The notes under the pieces are model-generated. The model saw nothing but the letters and a program-made list of their open reading frames with translations, was not told the origin of the DNA and searched no databases. From contig JAFAGC010000114.1 in the NCBI GenBank assembly GCA_023423065.1, positions 1 to 10,590 on the forward strand: DNA of 10,590 nt, written 5' to 3'. The position numbers and the translations under genes were made by a program. The DNA is from Pseudomonadota bacterium. GTDB lineage: Bacteria; Pseudomonadota; Gammaproteobacteria; Steroidobacterales; Steroidobacteraceae. Within the stretch, counting starts at the first letter, position 1, and the number at the start of each line of letters is the position of its first letter. Below, piece by piece: positions 7,008 through 10,590 of this stretch.

Positions 7008-7892
7008 ATGAGTTCGAATCTCGCGGCCAAGATCGCCGCCAAGCAGTTCGTCGTCACGGGCGAACTGACCCCACCGAAGGGCACGGATCTCACGAAGTTG
7101 TTCGAAACCGCCGAGCTGCTGCGCGGCTCGGTCGACGCCATCAACATCACCGAATCGCCGCGCGCGCGCATGGCGATGGATCCGCGCGCGGTGGCCAGGC
7201 TGCTGCTGGATCGCGGCATCGAGGCGATCGTCCAGGTGACGAGCCGCGACCGCAACCGCATCGCGGTGCAATCGGACCTGCTCGGCGCCGCGGCGCTCGG
7301 ACTCAGGAATTTCGTGTTCATGGGCGGCGATTCGCCCGCGGGCGGGGATCACCCGGACGCCAAGCCGGTGTTCGACCTCACGGCTTCAGGACTGCTGGCG
7401 GCCGCGGAAGCGCTGCGCAACGGCAGGGATGCCGCGGGAAATCCACTGACCGGCACGCCGGACCTGTTCCTCGGGGCGACCGCGAATCCAGGCGCGAAGA
7501 ACTTCGAAGCGGAGGTCGAGAACACCCGCCGCAAGATCGATGCCGGCGCGAAGATGCTGCAGACGCAGGCTATCTACCACGTTGACCAGCTCCAGCGCTT
7601 CATCGACGCCGTGAAGCCCGATGGGGTCGCGGTGCTCGCCGGCATCATTCCCTTGAAGTCGGAAAAGAGCGGGCCGTGGCTCAACGCGAACCTGCCGGGC
7701 GTCGTCGTTCCGCCCGACATGCTCGCGGCGATGGACGAAGCCGCGCGCGAGGGCAAGACCCGGGAGCGAGGCGTCGAACTCGCCGCGGGGGTGGTGCGCG
7801 ACATGAAAACGCTCTGCGCGGGCGTGCACATCATGGCCATCGGCTGGGAAGCCGAAGTACCCGCGATCCTCGCCAGGGCCGGCGTGCGCTGA
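7008..7892 (+). CDS. metF: Methylenetetrahydrofolate reductase family protein (MetF-like)
   Basis: This family interconverts 5,10-methylene-THF and 5-methyl-THF with a flavin in a TIM barrel. The product is 294 aa. The three key positions known from E. coli MetF are present: Glu19 in TGELTPPKG, Asp108 in MGGDSP and Gln187 in LQTQAIYH. The rest differs strongly from E. coli MetF (for example SRDRNRIAVQSDLLGAAALG, ATANPGAKN, AGIIPLKSEKSG). It resembles the branch of MTHFRs known from anaerobes and C1-metabolising bacteria; this placement is from memory. The ATG at 7008 gives the family length; the open frame upstream (to 6765) is a shadow of fdsD. There is no Shine-Dalgarno. It lies 49 bp after fdsD on the same strand, and with folD and fds it suggests oxidation of methyl-THF to CO2 or C1 assimilation. 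It may therefore not be the methionine-biosynthesis enzyme. The family is sure; direction and electron partner are unknown. Confidence 0.88.
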   Translation: MSSNLAAKIAAKQFVVTGELTPPKGTDLTKLFETAELLRGSVDAINITESPRARMAMDPRAVARLLLDRGIEAIVQVTSRDRNRIAVQSDLLGAAALGLRNFVFMGGDSPAGGDHPDAKPVFDLTASGLLAAAEALRNGRDAAGNPLTGTPDLFLGATANPGAKNFEAEVENTRRKIDAGAKMLQTQAIYHVDQLQRFIDAVKPDGVAVLAGIIPLKSEKSGPWLNANLPGVVVPPDMLAAMDEAAREGKTRERGVELAAGVVRDMKTLCAGVHIMAIGWEAEVPAILARAGVR

Positions 7893-7917
7893 AGCGGCGG
7901 AGACTTTTCGCGCGCGA

Positions 7918-7939
7918 CCGCCGCCAACCAGGCGGGCGG
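7918..7939. terminator. Possible bidirectional terminator between convergent genes
   Basis: An 8-bp GC stem with one bulged G (7936) and a 5-nt loop (7926-7930) sits between the stop of the MTHFR gene and the stop of the convergent regulator gene. The position is right for a shared terminator, but no T-run follows on either strand. Confidence 0.3.
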
Positions 7940-7950
7940 CCGTTCGGAAG

Positions 7951-8277
7951 TTAGAGGATGTCGTCCTCGCCGGCGACGCCGCCTTCGTCCTCCCAGCGGT
8001 TCACTTCCCAGACTTCCTCGCGGCTGAATTTCAGCCGCACGCCGGCGCCGCCGCCGTTCTCGGCGATGAACACCACGCCCGCCGCCTCGAGAGCCGCGCG
8101 CAGCCTGCGCCGCGTGGTTTCGTCGGGCGAGCGGAATCGTTTTTCGAAGTCCGCGATCGTCTGCGCATCGATCGAGGCGGCCTGGGAAAGCTGCGCCTGC
8201 GACCATTCGATGAGTGCGCGCGCGGCGCGACATTGTGCGGCAGTCAGCGCGGTGGGCGTTGGAACGGCGGTGTTCAT
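7951..8277 (-). CDS. Small XRE-type helix-turn-helix protein
   Basis: The product is 108 aa. Residues about 14-68 form a Cro/C1-like helix-turn-helix: QCRAARALIEWSQAQLSQAA, then a recognition-helix region ASIDAQTIADFEKRFRSP, then RRRLRAALEAAGVVFI. After this comes NGGGAGVRLK, a tail that I recall from many short proteobacterial XRE proteins. The C-terminus is acidic (EDEGGVAGEDDIL). It probably binds DNA as a dimer; the target is unknown. It is the only leftward gene. It is convergent with the MTHFR gene and divergent from the coiled-coil membrane protein, so it may control that neighbour or itself. There is no toxin or antitoxin partner next to it. The ATG at 8277 is the only reasonable start. 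The family call is strong, the function is not. Confidence 0.85.
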   Translation of the reverse strand: MNTAVPTPTALTAAQCRAARALIEWSQAQLSQAASIDAQTIADFEKRFRSPDETTRRRLRAALEAAGVVFIAENGGGAGVRLKFSREEVWEVNRWEDEGGVAGEDDIL

Positions 8278-8284
8278 GGCCGCG

Positions 8285-8312
8285 AGCGTACTACGCGCGC
8301 ACCTTGCGTCAA
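8285..8312 (-). promoter_or_regulatory. Possible promoter of the XRE-type gene
   Basis: Read on the - strand, TTGACG (8307-8312, five of six matches to the -35 consensus) and TACGCT (8285-8290, three of six to the -10) are 16 bp apart. The -10 ends 7 nt before the ATG at 8277 and no Shine-Dalgarno is visible, which suggests a leaderless message. Confidence 0.4.
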
Positions 8313-8345
8313 TGGACCTGCCGGCACCGATCGCGATTGCGGATA

Positions 8346-8372
8346 GTGACCGCGCGGCGATTGCGTTATAAC
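8346..8372 (+). promoter_or_regulatory. Possible promoter of the coiled-coil membrane protein gene
   Basis: TATAAC (8367-8372) is a good -10 candidate; GTGACC (8346-8351) is a weak -35 with a short 15-bp spacer. The -10 leaves a leader of about 25 nt that contains a clear Shine-Dalgarno before the ATG at 8403. Confidence 0.4.
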
Positions 8373-8402
8373 CGGCCGAGACTCGTCTGCCAGGAGAAGT
8401 TC

Positions 8403-8759
8403 ATGCCGGTTCCATGGATTGCCGTCGGCGGTCTCGTGCTCAGCAATCTCGACAAGATCATGGCCGTCGTGAAGCCCGCGTTCACGCGCAAGCCGATCGA
8501 GGTGCCGCCGAACCAGCCCGATCTCGCGCGCCAGTCCGAACTGCTGAACCGGCAGATCGCCGAGCTGCAGGCGGCGGCGTCGGCGCAGGCGGAGCAGATC
8601 CGCAACCTCGCGGCCCAGGTGAAGGAAGTCGTGGCGGCGCTGGAGCAGTATTCGGCCGCGGCGGCGGCGCATCGCACGTTGACCCGCCGTCTTTCCTACG
8701 CGGCGCTCGGCGTTTCGATTCTCGCGCTCGGGGGCGTGGTGGCAGGCGCGCTTTACTGA
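8403..8759 (+). CDS. Small coiled-coil protein with C-terminal membrane anchor, unknown function
   Basis: The product is 118 aa and I cannot name a family. The N-terminus is mildly hydrophobic (MPVPWIAVGGLVLSNL). A short proline-rich linker (PIEVPPNQP, 31-39) leads to an Ala/Gln/Glu-rich helix with heptad-like spacing (about 40-88; LLNRQIAELQ, IRNLAAQVKEVVAALEQ), likely a coiled coil. RTLTRR then precedes one hydrophobic segment (about 98-117) that ends at the stop. By the positive-inside rule the coiled coil would face the cytoplasm, making this a tail-anchored inner-membrane protein. The ATG at 8403 has a strong Shine-Dalgarno (AGGAGA, 8392-8397), and the in-frame extension back to 8214 is an artefact. 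From memory, short proteobacterial proteins starting MP(V/I)PW share this layout. Nothing links it directly to formate metabolism. Confidence 0.8.
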   Translation: MPVPWIAVGGLVLSNLDKIMAVVKPAFTRKPIEVPPNQPDLARQSELLNRQIAELQAAASAQAEQIRNLAAQVKEVVAALEQYSAAAAAHRTLTRRLSYAALGVSILALGGVVAGALY

Positions 8760-8915
8760 CGCGGCAGGTTCGGGCGGGCGCTTCCGCACGGGTGGAAACC
8801 GATTTCTCCCACGGTTGAACCGCCTTGAAGGTCACCGCCAGAATCCATGGATGGATGCCCGCGCCCGGGGGGATGTGACGGCACCGGCGGCGTCGGACTT
8901 GAGAGGGAGATTCCG
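8760..8915. other. 156-bp intergenic gap, no gene seen
   Basis: I see no credible gene, T-run terminator or consensus promoter here. The only small structure is the palindrome ATCCATGGAT at 8843-8852. A GTG-free stretch ends in the Shine-Dalgarno of the DUF3237 gene (AGGGAG, 8904-8909). A promoter for that gene is expected somewhere here but is not recognisable. Confidence 0.5.
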
Positions 8916-9419
8916 ATGGCTGACGACGACAAGCCGAAGAGCGGATACACGCCGGTGGAGCCGCCGAAGCTCGAGTTCGCGATGACGATCGCGATCAACC
9001 TCGGCAAGGTGTACTGGGTGAAGCCCACGCAGTACGGCTCCGAGCGCGCCGCGGTCTATCTACTCGACGGGACGGTGCGCGGACCCGATATCAACGGCAT
9101 CGTGATCCCGCAGAGCGGCGGCGACTTCCCGTGGCTGCGTCCCGACGGCGTCATCGATTTCGACGCGCGTTACATGCTGCAGACCGACGACGGCGCGAAC
9201 ATCTATTTCCAGAGCCGCGGCTACCGCTGGGGCACGCCGGAGGCCATGGCGAAGATGGCGCGCCACGAGCCGGTGGCGGACCACGAGTACTACATGCGCA
9301 CGGTGCCGAAGTTCGAGGCGCCGGCCGGCAAGTACGACTGGCTCAACAGACATGTGTTCGTCGGACGGGCGGAGAAGACGCCCGATGGAAACCGGATTCA
9401 CTACTTCAAGGTTCTTTGA
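8916..9419 (+). CDS. DUF3237 family protein
   Basis: The product is 167 aa and matches, from memory, the DUF3237 family: LEFAMTIAINLGKVYWV near the start, then GTVRGPDINGIVIPQSGGDFPWLRPDG split over two strands, DFDARYMLQTDDGANIYF, a RWGTPEAMAKMARHE helix, YYMRTVPKFEA and YDWLNRHVFVGRAE near the end. This predicts a small soluble beta-rich protein. No signal peptide is seen. The biochemical role is not established; such genes are often near catabolic genes in proteobacteria. The ATG at 8916 has a Shine-Dalgarno 6 nt upstream (AGGGAG) and removes a non-conserved 23-residue Gly-rich extension that would begin at the ATG at 8847. Only 14 bp separate its stop from the aldehyde dehydrogenase start, so the two are probably co-transcribed. 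Confidence 0.85.
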   Translation: MADDDKPKSGYTPVEPPKLEFAMTIAINLGKVYWVKPTQYGSERAAVYLLDGTVRGPDINGIVIPQSGGDFPWLRPDGVIDFDARYMLQTDDGANIYFQSRGYRWGTPEAMAKMARHEPVADHEYYMRTVPKFEAPAGKYDWLNRHVFVGRAEKTPDGNRIHYFKVL

Positions 9420-9433
9420 GCAAGGCGCACTGA

Positions 9434-10590
9434 ATGAACTCACCGGCTCCGTTCATCAGCGACGCCGCACGCGCGAAGGCCACGAGCTTCACGGCCAGGC
9501 CACGCGAACTGTTCATCGGCGGAAAGTGGCAGGCCGCGCAAACCGGCGAGACCTTCGAGGTCCGGGATCCCGCGAACGAGCAGGTGTTCGCACAGGCCGC
9601 GTCCGGTGGAGCCGCCGACATCGATGCCGCGGTGAAAGCCGCGCGTCGCGCGTTCGAGTCGCCGCCCTGGGCGACGATGGCGCCGGCGCAGCGCGCGCGG
9701 CTGCTGATCAAGCTCGCCGAGCTCATCGAGGCCAACGGCGACGAGATCGCGCTGCTCGAGACGCTGGACAACGGCATGCCGTTCCGGATGGCGAAGTTCG
9801 GTGGAGTCTTCGGCGCGGCCGAGAGCCTGCGCTACCACGCCGGCTGGGCGACGAAGATGCACGGCGCGACGATCAATCTCAGCATGCCGGGAGAATGGCA
9901 CGCGTTCACGCTGCGCGAGCCGGTCGGCGTCGTCGGCCAGATCGTGCCGTGGAATTTCCCGTTCGTGATGGGGGTGGCGAAGATCGCGCCGGCGCTCGCG
10001 GTCGGCTGCACGGTGGTGCTCAAGCCCGCCGAGCAGACGCCTCTGACGACGATACGGCTGGGTGAGCTGATCGCGGAAGCCGGATTTCCGGAAGGCGTGG
10101 TCAACATCGTGACCGGCTTCGGCGAGACGGCCGGGCGCGCGCTGGTCGCGCATCCGGACGTCAACAAGATCGCATTCACGGGCTCGACCAGCGTCGGTCG
10201 CGAGATCCTCAAGGGTTGCGCCGGCAATCTCAAGCGCGTGACGCTCGAGCTCGGCGGCAAGTCGCCCGTCGTCATCTTTCCCGACGCGGCGCTCGAACCT
10301 GCGACCGAAGTCGCGGCGCGCGGCATCTTCATGAACACGGGGCAGGTGTGCGCCGCGGGCTCGCGGCTGTTCGTGCACGAGAAGGTGTTCGACCAGGTCG
10401 TCGAAGGTGTCGTCGCGCGCGCGAAGAAACTCGCGCTGGGCGCCGGAACCGAGCCCAGCACGGATCTCGGCCCCGTCGTATCCGAGGAGCAACGCAAGCG
10501 CGTGCTCGGATACATCGAGTCGGGCAGGAGCGAGGGCGCGAAGGTCGTGACGGGCGGGGGGGGGGGGGGGGGGCGCGGGGGCGCGGGGCC
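9434..10590 (+). CDS. NAD(P)+-dependent aldehyde dehydrogenase, 3'-truncated
   Basis: The enzyme oxidises an aldehyde to the carboxylate. About 374 credible residues are present, of roughly 490 expected. Visible family features are the N-terminal ELFIGGKW, PWNFPF with Asn174, LKPAEQTP with Lys197, the NAD-binding FTGSTSVG (from about Gly250), the general base Glu272 in TLELGGKSP and the catalytic Cys306 in GQVCAAGSR. WHAFTLREPVGVVGQIVPWN and GCAGNLKRVTLELGG resemble the betaine-aldehyde and phenylacetaldehyde (FeaB-like) branch, but the substrate cannot be read from this. The start is the ATG at 9434, 14 bp after the DUF3237 gene, with a weak Shine-Dalgarno (AAGG, 9422-9425). The reliable sequence stops near 10555, in ...KVVTGG, where a run of 18 G begins. 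The end given is the edge of the window, not a stop codon. Confidence 0.93.
   Translation, partial: MNSPAPFISDAARAKATSFTARPRELFIGGKWQAAQTGETFEVRDPANEQVFAQAASGGAADIDAAVKAARRAFESPPWATMAPAQRARLLIKLAELIEANGDEIALLETLDNGMPFRMAKFGGVFGAAESLRYHAGWATKMHGATINLSMPGEWHAFTLREPVGVVGQIVPWNFPFVMGVAKIAPALAVGCTVVLKPAEQTPLTTIRLGELIAEAGFPEGVVNIVTGFGETAGRALVAHPDVNKIAFTGSTSVGREILKGCAGNLKRVTLELGGKSPVVIFPDAALEPATEVAARGIFMNTGQVCAAGSRLFVHEKVFDQVVEGVVARAKKLALGAGTEPSTDLGPVVSEEQRKRVLGYIESGRSEGAKVVTGGGGGGGRGGAG
10556..10590. other. Poly-G run at the contig end (probable artefact)
   Basis: Eighteen G in a row (10556-10573) followed by a G/C-only stretch cut the aldehyde dehydrogenase. Low-complexity G-runs at read ends are a known sequencing artefact, and the expected family sequence is not continued here. 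Confidence 0.75.

Noticed and set aside
9440..10492. 350-aa open frame on the - strand at the right end
   Set aside because: It is opposite the aldehyde dehydrogenase, whose catalytic Asn, Lys, Glu and Cys are all in the + frame from 9434.
1..10590. CRISPR array, tRNA, rRNA or transposase gene
   Set aside because: I looked for regularly spaced repeats, tRNA cloverleaf arms and transposase motifs on both strands and saw none.

Overview
The window looks like one whole contig from a GC-rich proteobacterium. Both ends fall into G/C homopolymers (about 12-36 and 10556-10573) that look like assembly or sequencing artefacts, and each end cuts a gene. The FolD sequence is of the E. coli type (it shares VGASNIVGRPM), which points to Gamma- or Betaproteobacteria. 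I cannot place it more finely. All genes but one are on the + strand.

Region 1 (39-6958) is a one-carbon and formate block. A 5'-truncated folD is followed by fdhD, fdsG, fdsB, fdsA and fdsD. The last four encode a soluble, NAD+-linked, molybdenum formate dehydrogenase of the Rhodobacter/Cupriavidus FdsABGD type. fdhD encodes the sulfurtransferase that activates its Mo cofactor. fdhD/fdsG and fdsG/fdsB overlap by 4 bp. Only the fdsB-fdsA junction is open, and it holds an AT-rich, almost perfect 57-bp hairpin whose left arm contains the fdsB stop codon. This is the most striking non-coding structure in the window. FdsA has all the expected Fe-S motifs except one: its His-Cys cluster motif lacks a cysteine and two residues.

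Region 2 (7008-7892) is a methylenetetrahydrofolate reductase that is clearly diverged from E. coli MetF but keeps the catalytic residues. FolD, this reductase and formate dehydrogenase could together carry methyl- or methylene-THF carbon to formate and CO2, or run the other way. The step linking 10-formyl-THF to formate is not encoded here.

Region 3 (7951-10590) is less well understood. It has a small XRE-type regulator on the - strand, convergent with the reductase, then a small coiled-coil protein with a C-terminal membrane anchor, a DUF3237 protein, and a 3'-truncated NAD(P)+ aldehyde dehydrogenase 14 bp downstream of it. The last two probably share a transcript and may belong to a catabolic operon that continues off the contig.

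No rRNA, tRNA, CRISPR array, transposase gene or prophage gene was seen. I found no clearly new multi-gene system. The best leads are the fdsB-fdsA hairpin, the FdsA cluster variant, and a repeated promoter-to-start spacing that suggests leaderless mRNAs.
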